From Virgisporangium aurantiacum (GTDB lineage Bacteria > Actinomycetota > Actinomycetes > Mycobacteriales > Micromonosporaceae): a DNA stretch of 64,000 nucleotides. Numbering within the stretch: the stretch's first letter is position 1; every line of letters starts with the position of its first letter. This document shows positions 16,401 through 24,620 of the stretch, piece after piece. Below the pieces are notes generated by a model. It made no database searches. It was not told the DNA's origin and saw only the letters and a list, made by a program, of their open reading frames with translations. Position numbers and translations under genes: made by a program. The stretch covers positions 62,001-126,000 of the forward strand of contig NZ_BOPG01000037.1 in NCBI RefSeq assembly GCF_016863635.1, given 5' to 3'.

Positions 16401-17525
16401 CTATGTGGTGGGTGCCGCGTCGTTCGTGTAGCCGGTGCGGAGGACGAGGGTGAAGCTCATGAGCGTGGCGCTCGACCGGTCGCTGCCGAGGAACCATGAC
16501 TCCTCGGCCAGCACGCTGCCCGTCCCCTGGTCGATGATCAGGCGGATCTGCCCCCACCCGGCGTCACCGCGCCTGGTGTACGCGACCGCGAACCCGGACC
16601 GCCCGCCCTGGTCCACGACCTTGCCGAGGAGCTCGATGCCGGGAACGTCGGCGAGCATCCGGTAGGCGGCCGCGCGCACCTGCGCGCTCACCGGAAGATC
16701 GGTGATGAGACCCCGGGCGGCGTAGAAGAGCGCGTAGTTCTCGTTCTCCTGGCCGTTGCCGGCACGCAGCTTCGCGACCAGCCTGGTACGTAGCGCGGCC
16801 GGCTCGGTCGGCAGCGCGGCCAGTTCCGCCTCGGTGACCGGCTGCCCGGCCAGCAGCATCGACTCGCGCCGGGCACCCTCCCGCAGCGGCTCCACCTGCC
16901 GGGGACCGGCCGCGACGGTGTGCTCGATCTTCTTGGTGCCGGGCGGCGTGGCCTCGGTCCAGCGGTCGGGCGAGCCGGCGGCCCGCCAGACCTGTTCGTC
17001 GGCCGGGGTGGCGGGACGTGCACCGAGATACTGGTGGACCTCGACGCTCGGGTCGTCCGGGTCGGTGGCCAGCCACTGCTCGTGGGCGTTGCGGGTCATG
17101 ATCGCGTAGCGCCCGACCTCCTTGCGTTCGCCGCGCTCGTACGCCCTGACCCGGTAGCGACCGTCGGTCGCCGTTCCGGAGCCGGTCTGTTCCGCCGCGA
17201 CCAGGAGGAGGTCGCTCGCCGTCCGCGGATCGGGCCTTGCGGTTGTTGTTTTTGTGCCGTCCGTTCCCGCTTCAGGGTTGTTCGGGCTGCCGTTGGTGAG
17301 GACGAGCGCGCCGGCGACGAGCGCCGCTGCCGCCACCGGCAGCGCGCCGGCGAGCACGAGGCGGGTCCTGCGCGTCGCGCGGGTGGTGACCGTGCGCGTT
17401 GCGCGGGTGGTGACCGTGCGCGGGTGGGCGGTGATCGTCCCCGGGTCCGGCACGCTGCCCGGGTCGGGGTCGAGCCGGTCGGGCCGGGCGTCGGCGAGAA
17501 GCCGCATCACGTCGTATCTGGTCAT
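16401..17525 (-). CDS. CU044_5270-type membrane protein, partner of ECF sigma factor
   Basis: A 374-residue protein with a cytoplasmic N-terminus of about 55 residues, one membrane helix (LVLAGALPVAAAALVAGALV) and a large extracytoplasmic C-terminal domain. The domain pattern (ASDLLLVAAEQ, AYRMLADVPGIELLGKVVDQ, IDQGTGSVLAEESWF) matches the CU044_5270 family that accompanies ECF sigma factors. Its start overlaps the sigma stop (ATGA), so the two are co-translated; it may anchor or sense for that sigma factor, although no zinc-type anti-sigma motif is seen. A 24-base tandem duplication encodes TVTTRATR twice. Confidence 0.82.
   Translation of the reverse strand: MTRYDVMRLLADARPDRLDPDPGSVPDPGTITAHPRTVTTRATRTVTTRATRRTRLVLAGALPVAAAALVAGALVLTNGSPNNPEAGTDGTKTTTARPDPRTASDLLLVAAEQTGSGTATDGRYRVRAYERGERKEVGRYAIMTRNAHEQWLATDPDDPSVEVHQYLGARPATPADEQVWRAAGSPDRWTEATPPGTKKIEHTVAAGPRQVEPLREGARRESMLLAGQPVTEAELAALPTEPAALRTRLVAKLRAGNGQENENYALFYAARGLITDLPVSAQVRAAAYRMLADVPGIELLGKVVDQGGRSGFAVAYTRRGDAGWGQIRLIIDQGTGSVLAEESWFLGSDRSSATLMSFTLVLRTGYTNDAAPTT
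17377..17424. repeat. 24-base tandem duplication inside the CU044_5270-type gene
   Basis: Two consecutive 24-base units starting GCGCGGGTGGTGACCGTGCG differ only in their last bases. In the protein they give a repeated eight-residue basic segment just before the membrane helix. It keeps the frame, so it looks like a slippage or unequal-crossover product under coding constraint. Confidence 0.75.
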
Positions 17526-18055
17526 CGGGTGTACTCCTTGGCAAGCCGGGCCGAACTGGTCTGACGGTCGACACCCAGGGCGTCCTGCAGCCGCTTCCGT
17601 GCCCGGTGCAGCCGCACGAAGAACGTGGCCGTCGAGCACCCGACCACCCGTGCGGCGTCCCGGGCGGCCAGCCCGTGCCACGCGGTGAGCGTCAGGATCT
17701 CGCGGTCCGCGTCTCCCAGAGCGGCCAGGGCGAGGAGCACGGCCGCGCGGTCGGTGACATGCTCGGCCACGTCCTCCTCGGCCTCCCGCACCCAGGCCCG
17801 CATCTCGGCCGCGAGCGCCGACTGACGAACCTGGTCGCGGTACCGTTCGTGGACCACGTTGCGCGCCACGCCGAGCAGCCACGGCAACGGGTTCGCCGGC
17901 ACGTCGGCCAGCCGTCGCCAGGCGACGAGAAACGTTTCCGCCACCACGTCGTCGGCATGTTCCCGTCCGGCGCGGCCCACCGCGTACGCGAACACCCGCC
18001 GATGGTGTTCGTGAAAAATTGCGGTGAAGCGCCGGCACGCGTCGACATCTGTCAC
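17522..18055 (-). CDS. ECF RNA polymerase sigma factor
   Basis: A 177-residue sigma factor with region 2 at about 8-75 (FTAIFHEHHRRVFAYAVGRA, HADDVVAETFLVAWRRLADV, PWLLGVARNVV) and region 4 at about 105-160 (ALAALGDADREILTLTAWHG, ARVVGCSTATFFVRLHRARK). GTG 18055 is preferred because GAGGAGCAGGAG lies directly upstream; an ATG 18 codons earlier (18109) is in frame. It is co-translated with a membrane partner through a 4-base overlap. Its signal and regulon are not evident. Confidence 0.9.
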   Translation of the reverse strand: MTDVDACRRFTAIFHEHHRRVFAYAVGRAGREHADDVVAETFLVAWRRLADVPANPLPWLLGVARNVVHERYRDQVRQSALAAEMRAWVREAEEDVAEHVTDRAAVLLALAALGDADREILTLTAWHGLAARDAARVVGCSTATFFVRLHRARKRLQDALGVDRQTSSARLAKEYTR

Positions 18056-18154
18056 GGGCTCCTGCTCCTCGTGGTCGGAAGGTACGCCGTCACGAGTAGT
18101 GCGCGCCAACGCGTGATTCTTACCGCTGTTCTTTTCGCTGTCGCCTCTTCCGCC

Positions 18155-18211
18155 CGAGTGGGAGGCTGGATACCTTTCTCGGCCGCTTCAAGGTGCCTAG
18201 CCTCCCACTCG
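18155..18211. repeat. Long perfect hairpin downstream of a TetR gene
   Basis: Perfect 13-base arms CGAGTGGGAGGCT (18155-18167) and AGCCTCCCACTCG (18199-18211) with an inner ACCTT/AAGGT pair. It begins 11 bases beyond the stop of the minus-strand TetR gene. No T-run follows on that strand, so it is either an actinobacterial I-shaped terminator or another palindromic repeat. Confidence 0.68.
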
Positions 18212-18222
18212 CTGAAGATCTT

Positions 18223-18882
18223 TTAGCGGGGTCGCCAGCGCCAGTTCATCTCGTCGGGGGAGGGGGCCGGGCCGGGCAGGTCGGTCTCGTGGGCGGCCGC
18301 CATGCCGTCCAACAGCAGTCGCAGGTGACGGTGGCGCAGTTGCCGCGTGCGGTCGGGATCGGGGACGCGGATCGCCGCGCAGCTCTCCAGCAGCAGCCCG
18401 ATGTCCTCCGCCACCAGGTCGGTGCGCAGGCGCCCGCTCGCGTAGGCGCGCCGCACCAGGTCGAGGACGAGCGCGCCGGACCGCTCGGCGTCCGCCCGCA
18501 TCTCCGGCGTCGGCGCGAACGTCCCCGCGAGATGGACGGTCAGCGAATGCACGTCGGCCTCGACCACTCCGGTCAGGAACGCCTCGAGCGCCTCCCACCC
18601 GTCCGCGTATTCCGAGGCCGCCTCGGCTTCGGCGATGAACCGGCGGAGCCCGTCGTGGCACAGTTTCCGGAGGAGATCCTCCTTGCCGGGGTACCGCCGG
18701 TAGAGCGCACTCATCCCGACCCCGGCCCGCTCGGCGACGGCCGCGACCGGCGCCTTCGGGTCATCGAGGAAGACGTCCCGGGCGGCGGCGAGGATCGCCC
18801 CGTCGTTGCGGGCCGCCTGCGCCCGCCGTCCCGCCATGGGCGCCCGGTCGGCGCCCGCTGTTCCAGCCGTGGGATTCGACAT
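18223..18882 (-). CDS. TetR/AcrR family transcriptional regulator
   Basis: A 219-residue regulator with the TetR DNA-binding domain at about residues 20-65 (RNDGAILAAARDVFLDDPKA, ERAGVGMSALYRRYPGKEDL) and a helical ligand domain that contains LVEDIGLLLESC-type packing. It is divergent from the TIGR03086 gene at 18972; two GGAACG/CGTTCC inverted repeats in the 89-base gap are likely its operators. The inducer is unknown. Confidence 0.92.
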   Translation of the reverse strand: MSNPTAGTAGADRAPMAGRRAQAARNDGAILAAARDVFLDDPKAPVAAVAERAGVGMSALYRRYPGKEDLLRKLCHDGLRRFIAEAEAASEYADGWEALEAFLTGVVEADVHSLTVHLAGTFAPTPEMRADAERSGALVLDLVRRAYASGRLRTDLVAEDIGLLLESCAAIRVPDPDRTRQLRHRHLRLLLDGMAAAHETDLPGPAPSPDEMNWRWRPR

Positions 18883-18899
18883 GAGCGCAGATTAGCACT

Positions 18900-18952
18900 G
18901 GAACGGATCGTTCCGCTCTGCTACTGTGAAGCGGAACGAAGTATTCCGTTCC
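18900..18952. promoter_or_regulatory. Two TetR operators in a divergent promoter region
   Basis: Site 1 is a perfect inverted repeat GGAACG-GAT-CGTTCC (18900-18914). Site 2 has the same arms GGAACG and CGTTCC with an 8-base spacer (18933-18952) containing GAAGTATTC. Both lie between the TetR gene and the TIGR03086 gene, so the repressor could control both directions. Confidence 0.68.
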
Positions 18953-18971
18953 GGAAACTGGGAGAGAGATC

Positions 18972-19550
18972 ATGGGCGAGCAGAACTGGAAGACCGTGCT
19001 GACGGGGTCGCACGAGGCGCTGCGCACCGTGGTCGCCGGTGTCGGGCCCGACGCCTGGGACCTGCCGACGCCGTGTGACCAGTGGACCGTCACCCAGGTG
19101 CTGCAGCACGCCGCCGGCGACCAGATCGGCTACGCCGCCGCGATCACCGGGGGGCCGTACCCGACCGAGGACCCGTTCGCCCCGTCCGGGCGCATCGAGG
19201 GGGATCCGGTCGCCTACCTCGCGGCCGCTCTCGCGGCGTCGGCCGGCGCGTACGACACGGTTGCGGTCGACGCGGAGTCGGTGCCGACGCCGTTGCCCCA
19301 GGGTGCGCTGCCGGCCTGGCTGGCTGCCGGGGCCTGCGCCCTCGACGCGGGCGTGCACGCCTGGGACATCGCCGTCGCCACCGGACAGCCGTCGCCGCTC
19401 ACGCCGGAACTGGCCGGTCCGCTGATGGTCGCGGCGCGGGCGATCGTCGAGCCGCTGCGTGCCTACGGCGCCTACGCCCCGGCCCTGCCCGCCGCCGACG
19501 GCGATGACGAGGTCGCCGCGCTGCTGCGGTACCTCGGCCGCAAGCCGTAA
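18972..19550 (+). CDS. TIGR03086/DinB-like metal-binding protein
   Basis: A 192-residue protein of the DinB/mycothiol maleylpyruvate isomerase fold. The N-terminal motif LPTPCDQWTVTQVLQHAAGD and a later histidine in LDAGVHAWDIAVATG are the metal-ligand positions of TIGR03086 proteins, which are four-helix bundles often linked to mycothiol-dependent chemistry. Substrate unknown. GGGAGAG precedes ATG 18972. The divergent TetR and paired operators show it is repressor-controlled, as for a detoxification enzyme (inference). Confidence 0.87.
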   Translation: MGEQNWKTVLTGSHEALRTVVAGVGPDAWDLPTPCDQWTVTQVLQHAAGDQIGYAAAITGGPYPTEDPFAPSGRIEGDPVAYLAAALAASAGAYDTVAVDAESVPTPLPQGALPAWLAAGACALDAGVHAWDIAVATGQPSPLTPELAGPLMVAARAIVEPLRAYGAYAPALPAADGDDEVAALLRYLGRKP

Positions 19551-19559
19551 GGCCAGGTG

Positions 19560-19589
19560 GGCCCGGGCCGAGCGGCGGCGGCCCGGGCC
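19560..19589 (+). terminator. GC-rich terminator hairpin
   Basis: GGCCCGGGCC at 19560-19569 pairs with an identical self-complementary copy at 19580-19589, ten bases after the TIGR03086 stop. There is no T-run, as usual in high-GC actinomycetes. Confidence 0.5.
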
Positions 19590-19765
19590 GGCGCCGCGCC
19601 CAGCCCGAAGATTCTCCTCATCGCTCCCCGTGAAGTTGATGGGCATCTATGTTGTGGGGGAGTGACCGCTTTGTCAACGTTTCCCGATTTTTCCTCATAT
19701 CGGACCCGCGTCCGCCGACGCTGGGTGCATAGCGGGTGCGGATCTGGAGCGGACGGGGCTCAACG

Positions 19766-21376
19766 GTGACCACAAACGAGCGATCCTGGTTGAGCTGGTT
19801 TGCCGACCGCTCGGTGAAGACGAAGATCATTTTGGTGGTGACGTTCGTCGCGTTGCTGAGTCTCGCCGACGGCCTCTTCGTGATGGGCGAGCTGGCTGAC
19901 ACGAACGACCAGGTCGGCATCGTGGCGAGCCACACCGAGCTGGTCGACGACGCCGGTGAGCTGCGCAGCGCCGTCTACGTGGCCCGGATCAACTCGCTCG
20001 ACCTGTTCCTCGCCCAGGACCCGCAGACCGTCGCCGCCAAGACGGCGGCCCTCCCGGTCACCGAGAAGGCCGTGGCCGAGGCGCTCGCGGCGATGCGGGC
20101 GTACGACCTGACGGCCGACGAGACGCAGGCGCTCGACGCGTTCGACGGGGCGTGGGAGTCCTGGGTCACGATCACGAACGACGAACTGCAACCGCTCGCC
20201 GCGCGCGGCGACCTGGCCGGCATCCAGGCGATCCGGACCTCGAAGGTCGCACCGTTCGCGGCCACCATCGCCGGATCGCTCGACACCCTGGTCAAGGACA
20301 CGGTGGACGACGCCCGGAAGGAGAAGGAACGGGCCGACGCCACCTACCGGTCGACCCGCGTGGTCGTGTACACGCTGCTGGTCGTGACGCTGCTGGTCGG
20401 CGTCGCCCTCGCCTTCGGCGTGGGCAGGTTCATCGCCGCGGCGCTCCAGCGGTGCGTGACCGCTCTTCACGCGATCAGCGCGGGTGACCTGACGGCGCGG
20501 ACGAAGGTGACCACCCGCGACGAGGTCGGTGACCTGGGCACCACGGTGAACTCGACCGCGGCGGCGATCGGCGACATGGTCCGCCGGATCGTCGAGAGCT
20601 CCCAGCGGCTCGCCGGCACCGCGTCGAACCTCTCGTCGGTCGCGACGGAGCTGTCGTCGTCGGCACGGGACACCGCGAACCAGGCGGGACACGTGTCCAG
20701 CGACGCCGAGCGGGTGTCCGGCAACGTCTCGACGGTGGCCGCCGGCGCCGAGCAGATGGGCGCCGCCATCCGGGAGATCACCACGAACGCCAGCGAGGCG
20801 GCGCAGGTCGCCGGCGTCGCGGCGCAGACGACCGGGCACGCGCAGCAGTCGGTGGGGCGGCTCGGCGAGTCGTCGACGCAGATCGGTGCCGTGGTCAAGC
20901 TGATCACGTCGATCGCCGAGCAGACGAACCTGCTGGCCCTCAACGCCACCATCGAGGCCGCCCGCGCCGGCGACACCGGCAAGGGGTTCGCCGTGGTCGC
21001 CGGCGAGGTGAAGGACCTGGCCCAGGAGACCGCCCGCGCCACCGAGGAGATCGCCGGGCAGGTCAGCACGATCCAGAAGGAGACCGGCGAGGCGATCAAC
21101 GCGATCGCCGAGATCGCCGAGGTCATGGGCCGGGTCAACGACTATTCGACGACGATCGCGTCCGCCGTCGAGGAGCAGACCGCGGTGACGGCCGAGATCT
21201 CCCGCAGCGTCAACGAGGCCGCCACCGGCGCCACGTCGATCGCCAGCAACATCTCCAACGTCGCCCTCAGCTCCGGCGCCGTGACCGACGGCGCCGCGCG
21301 CGCCCAGCAGGCCGCCGCCGAACTCGCCCAGATGTCCGGCGAACTGCGCGACCTCGTGGCGGCGTACCGCGTGTAG
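19766..21376 (+). CDS. Methyl-accepting chemotaxis protein
   Basis: A 536-residue chemoreceptor. A first membrane helix (about 19-40), an outer four-helix sensor domain (about 41-195), a second helix (VVVYTLLVVTLLVGVALAFG, about 200-222), a HAMP linker (about 225-275) and the cytoplasmic signalling domain follow in order, with the conserved hairpin tip in IAEQTNLLALNATIEAARAG. It would sense an external solute and signal through CheA/CheW. GTG 19766 is chosen; GTG 19736 is in frame upstream but less likely. No che or flagellar genes are nearby, so it is an orphan receptor. Confidence 0.93.
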   Translation: MTTNERSWLSWFADRSVKTKIILVVTFVALLSLADGLFVMGELADTNDQVGIVASHTELVDDAGELRSAVYVARINSLDLFLAQDPQTVAAKTAALPVTEKAVAEALAAMRAYDLTADETQALDAFDGAWESWVTITNDELQPLAARGDLAGIQAIRTSKVAPFAATIAGSLDTLVKDTVDDARKEKERADATYRSTRVVVYTLLVVTLLVGVALAFGVGRFIAAALQRCVTALHAISAGDLTARTKVTTRDEVGDLGTTVNSTAAAIGDMVRRIVESSQRLAGTASNLSSVATELSSSARDTANQAGHVSSDAERVSGNVSTVAAGAEQMGAAIREITTNASEAAQVAGVAAQTTGHAQQSVGRLGESSTQIGAVVKLITSIAEQTNLLALNATIEAARAGDTGKGFAVVAGEVKDLAQETARATEEIAGQVSTIQKETGEAINAIAEIAEVMGRVNDYSTTIASAVEEQTAVTAEISRSVNEAATGATSIASNISNVALSSGAVTDGAARAQQAAAELAQMSGELRDLVAAYRV

Positions 21377-21423
21377 ATCTTGGACTCCCCACGGTGCTGG
21401 AGCACCGCAGGGAGTCCAAGATC
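21376..21423. terminator. Perfect hairpin between convergent genes (repeat-like)
   Basis: Arms GATCTTGGACTCCC and GGGAGTCCAAGATC (14 bases, perfect) enclose a second perfect stem CGGTGC/GCACCG with loop TGGA. It begins on the last base of the chemoreceptor stop and ends 7 bases before the stop of the convergent binding-protein gene, so it can terminate both. The GATCTTG edge resembles the dispersed GATCTTGCAGTTGTG hairpins. Confidence 0.75.
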
Positions 21424-21430
21424 GCGCGGG

Positions 21431-22468
21431 CTAGATGCGCTGGACGGCCGTCGACGGGTTGCCGTCGACCGCGAACTTCAGCTGGGGGACGAGCTTGTCG
21501 AGGAGCATCGGCAGGCTCAACAGCGAGATGAACGACGTCGCCGCGCCCACCTCTTCCTCGCTCACCAGGAAGATGTCGCGGGCCTCGGTGTTGACCTTCA
21601 GCTTGGTGTAGAGCGGATCGCCCTGGACCTTCGCCTTGTCGGTGTCGTACGAGTCGAGGAGCCAGATCAGCACCTTGGTGTCCAGCAGGTCGATGCGCTC
21701 CTTGCTCAGGTTGGCGCCGAACTCCTGGCCGGTGACCTCGGCGAGCCCGTCGGGCATCTTGAAGCCCAGGTCCTGCAGCAGGCGGCCGCGCGGGTCCTGC
21801 GGTCCGTAGACCCAGTAGCCCTCGTAGGTGGTGGCCATGAGACCCGTGGCGCCGACGAACTCGGGGTGTTCCTTGCGGATGCTCGCGAACCGCGCCTCCA
21901 GCTCGGTGACGAGCTTCTCCGCCTGCGCCTTCTTGCCGACCGCCGTGCCGACGGTGCGAGCGACCTCCTGCCAGGAGACGCCGTAGTCGACCTGGTTCTT
22001 CGGCTGCGCCACGGTGGGCGCCATCTTCGACAGCGTCGCGTAGTCCTCGGCGGTGACGCCCGAGTACATCGCGATGATCAGGTCGGGCTTCAGCGCCGCG
22101 ATCTTCTCGAACTGGATGCCGTCGGTGTCGGTGAGCACCTCCGGCTTCGCCGCGCTACCGAGCGCCTTCTCGGCCCACGGCCAGACCGCGCCCGGCTTCT
22201 TGCCGAACCACTCGGTGGTGGCGACCGGGACGACACCGAGCGCCAGCAGGGCGTCCTGCTCGACCAGGCCGACGGTGACGACGCGCTTCGGCTCGGCGTT
22301 GATCGTCGTGGTGCCGAACTTGTTCTCGATCGACACCGGGAAGCCCGAGGTGGCGGCCGCGTCGGAGCCCGAGGAGTCGGTGTCGTTGTTCGGGCCGCAG
22401 GCGGCGAGGAGGACGAGGAATCCGGCAGCCACCGCGATGGCGCTGCGCCGGATCGGGAAGAGCCGCAC
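21431..22468 (-). CDS. Iron-siderophore ABC transporter substrate-binding lipoprotein
   Basis: A 345-residue lipoprotein with a type II signal peptide and lipobox LLAAC (Cys near 24), then a FepB/FhuD-type class III binding fold (VVTVGLVEQDALLALGVVPV, IAALKPDLIIAMYSGVTAED, TYEGYWVYGPQDPRG). It captures ferric siderophores outside the membrane for the permeases encoded divergently at 22552. GTG 22468 has GGAAGGA upstream. An iron box sits between the two transcription units, so expression should rise under iron starvation. Confidence 0.92.
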   Translation of the reverse strand: MRLFPIRRSAIAVAAGFLVLLAACGPNNDTDSSGSDAAATSGFPVSIENKFGTTTINAEPKRVVTVGLVEQDALLALGVVPVATTEWFGKKPGAVWPWAEKALGSAAKPEVLTDTDGIQFEKIAALKPDLIIAMYSGVTAEDYATLSKMAPTVAQPKNQVDYGVSWQEVARTVGTAVGKKAQAEKLVTELEARFASIRKEHPEFVGATGLMATTYEGYWVYGPQDPRGRLLQDLGFKMPDGLAEVTGQEFGANLSKERIDLLDTKVLIWLLDSYDTDKAKVQGDPLYTKLKVNTEARDIFLVSEEEVGAATSFISLLSLPMLLDKLVPQLKFAVDGNPSTAVQRI

Positions 22469-22504
22469 GGCTGATCCTTCCGGAGAGGTGAACTTGCAGG
22501 GAGT

Positions 22505-22523
22505 GTAGGTTAGCCTTGCCTAA
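22505..22523. promoter_or_regulatory. Iron box (IdeR/DtxR/DmdR-type operator)
   Basis: GTAGGTTAGCCTTGCCTAA matches the actinobacterial iron-box consensus TTAGGTTAGGCTAACCTAA at 15 of 19 positions. It lies between the divergent binding-protein and permease genes, where Fe(II)-loaded IdeR/DmdR would block both promoters. Confidence 0.8.
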
Positions 22524-22551
22524 TTGCACGAGTCAGGAACCCCGGGAAGTG

Positions 22552-23574
22552 ATGCGACAGGTCACCGAGAAGCGGACGTCCCGTGAAGCGCGGCGCTGGA
22601 CCGGCCTGTGGGTCGGTGCCGGCGTCCTGGCTGTCGCGGTCGTGCTGAGCATCGCGATCGGCAGCCGGAGCACGAGCCCGGCCGACGTCTGGCGCGTGCT
22701 GTGGCACAAGGACGACTCCGCGACGTCGATCATCGTCTGGTCGCTGCGCTTTCCCCGCACCCTGCTCGGCCTCGCCGTCGGTGCCGCGCTCGGCCTCGCC
22801 GGCACCGTGATGCAGGCGCTGACCCGCAACCCGCTCGCCGAGCCCGGCCTGCTCGGGGTCAACCTCGGCGCGTCCACCGGTGTGGTGATCGCGATCGCGT
22901 TCGTCGGCGTGACCACTCCGGCCGGCTACGTCTGGTTCGCGTTCGTCGGCGCGGCGGCCACGTCGGCCGCCGTCTTCGCGCTCGGTGGGTCCGGCCGGGC
23001 ACCCACCGTCGAGCGGCAGGTTCTGTCGGGGGTCGCGCTGACATCGGTGCTGGGCGCCATCGTCTGGGCCATTTTGGTGACCCAACGGAGGGCGTTCGAC
23101 CGCTACCGCCACTGGGACGTCGGCTCGCTCTCCGACCGGGACACGACGGCGATGCTGCCGGTGGTGCTGCTCATGGTGCTGGGTGCGGTGCTGGCACTGG
23201 TCCTGGGCGGCCAGTTGAACGCGTTGAGCATGGGCGACGAGTCGGCGACCGCGCTCGGCGCGCATCCCGGCGTCATCCGCGGGCTCGGCATCCTCGCGGT
23301 CACCCTGCTGTGCGGGGCGGCGACGGCGGCGAGCGGGCCGATCTGGTTCATCGGGCTGGCCGTCCCGTACGCGGCCCGCATGGTGACGGGCTCCGACAAC
23401 CGCTGGATCCTGGCGTACTCGCTGATCCTCGGCCCGATCCTGATGCTCGGCTCGGACGTGCTCGCCCGCGTGCTGGTGGCACCGGCCGAACTCCCGGTGG
23501 GTGTGGTGACCGCGTTCCTCGGCGCGCCGTTGTTCATCGCGCTCTGCCGGCGTCGCAAGTTGAGGCTGTTGTGA
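22552..23574 (+). CDS. FecCD family iron-siderophore ABC permease, first subunit
   Basis: A 340-residue polytopic protein of the FecCD/BtuC family with about 9-10 membrane helices and conserved stretches FPRTLLGLAVGAALGLAGTV, QALTRNPLAEPGLLGVNLGA and ATAASGPIWFIGLAVPYAAR. It forms the membrane channel with the second permease. ATG 22552 is used because upstream in-frame codons overlap the iron box. Its stop overlaps the next start (GTGA), so the three transport genes form an operon. Confidence 0.92.
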   Translation: MRQVTEKRTSREARRWTGLWVGAGVLAVAVVLSIAIGSRSTSPADVWRVLWHKDDSATSIIVWSLRFPRTLLGLAVGAALGLAGTVMQALTRNPLAEPGLLGVNLGASTGVVIAIAFVGVTTPAGYVWFAFVGAAATSAAVFALGGSGRAPTVERQVLSGVALTSVLGAIVWAILVTQRRAFDRYRHWDVGSLSDRDTTAMLPVVLLMVLGAVLALVLGGQLNALSMGDESATALGAHPGVIRGLGILAVTLLCGAATAASGPIWFIGLAVPYAARMVTGSDNRWILAYSLILGPILMLGSDVLARVLVAPAELPVGVVTAFLGAPLFIALCRRRKLRLL

Positions 23575-24620
23575 GCACGCTGGTCAAACCGAAGCGCGTT
23601 CCGGTGCGGGCCGGTCGGGTGTCGTTGCGGTTGCACCCGCGGTCGTTCGTGGTCGGCACCGCGCTGCTGCTCGTCGCGCTGGGCATGGCGCTCGTGAACC
23701 TGTCGTCGGGCGACCTGCCGGTGCCCGTCCCGGACGTGTTGCGCAGCCTCGCCGGGCACGGTGACGCCGGCACCGACTTCATCGTCTACGAACTGCGGCT
23801 GCCGCGGGTGCTCGTCACGCTGCTGGTCGGCGCGGCGCTGGGCGCGAGCGGCACCATCTTCCAGAGCCTGACCCGCAACCCGCTCGGCAGTCCCGACTTC
23901 GTCGGGCTGACGTTCGGCGCGGCGACCGGCGCGCTCGTCGTGATGCTGGTCCTCGGCGGTGGCGGGGTGCAGGTCGCCGTCGGCGCGATCACCGGGTGCC
24001 TGCTCACCGCCGTCGGCATCTATCTGTTGGCGTTCCGCCGCGGCATCCAGCCGTTCCGCCTGGTGCTCATGGGCGTGGGCGTCTCGGCGCTGCTGGAGGC
24101 CGCGAACTCCTACCTCATCTACAAGGCGCGGCTCGACGAGGCGGTCGCCGCGCAGGTGTGGATGATCGGCAGCGTCAACGGCCGCACGTGGACGCACGTG
24201 ACGATCGTCGCCGTTGCGGTGGCGGTGTTCCTGCCGGTCGCCCTGTACTACGGGCGGCACCTGTCGATGCTGGCGCTCGGCGACGAGATCGCGGTGCTGC
24301 ACGGGGTGCCGGTGGAACGGAGCCGGGCGGTGCTCGCCCTGAGCGCCGTCGGGTTGTCGGCGGGGGCGACCGCTGCCGCCGGTCCCATCGCATTTGTCGC
24401 GTTGGCGGCCGGACCGCTCGCGGCGCGACTCACCCGCTCACCGAACGCGGGGATCCTGCCCGCGGCGATGATGGGCGCGGCCATCCTGACGGTCAGCGAC
24501 TGGGGCGCGCAGCGCGCACTGTCCACTCAGGACATTCCGGTGGGTGTGGTGACGGCCGCGCTCGGCGGCACCTATCTCTGCTGGCTGTTGTTCCGCGAAC
24601 ACCGGACGAGGAGCGTTTAA
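23571..24620 (+). CDS. FecCD family iron-siderophore ABC permease, second subunit
   Basis: A 349-residue partner permease starting at GTG 23571, overlapping the previous stop by 4 bases. It has the same family stretches: LRLPRVLVTLLVGAALGASG, FQSLTRNPLGSPDFVGLTFG, and ATAAAGPIAFVALAAGPLAA. A longer basic N-terminus (KPKRVPVRAGRVSLRLHPRS) precedes the first helix. It should dimerise with the upstream permease and bind the ATPase encoded immediately after. Confidence 0.92.
   Translation: MSTLVKPKRVPVRAGRVSLRLHPRSFVVGTALLLVALGMALVNLSSGDLPVPVPDVLRSLAGHGDAGTDFIVYELRLPRVLVTLLVGAALGASGTIFQSLTRNPLGSPDFVGLTFGAATGALVVMLVLGGGGVQVAVGAITGCLLTAVGIYLLAFRRGIQPFRLVLMGVGVSALLEAANSYLIYKARLDEAVAAQVWMIGSVNGRTWTHVTIVAVAVAVFLPVALYYGRHLSMLALGDEIAVLHGVPVERSRAVLALSAVGLSAGATAAAGPIAFVALAAGPLAARLTRSPNAGILPAAMMGAAILTVSDWGAQRALSTQDIPVGVVTAALGGTYLCWLLFREHRTRSV

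Noticed and set aside
22516..22551. TTG start extending the first siderophore permease
   Set aside because: The codon lies inside the iron box, which must be upstream of the transcription start; ATG 22552 fits better.
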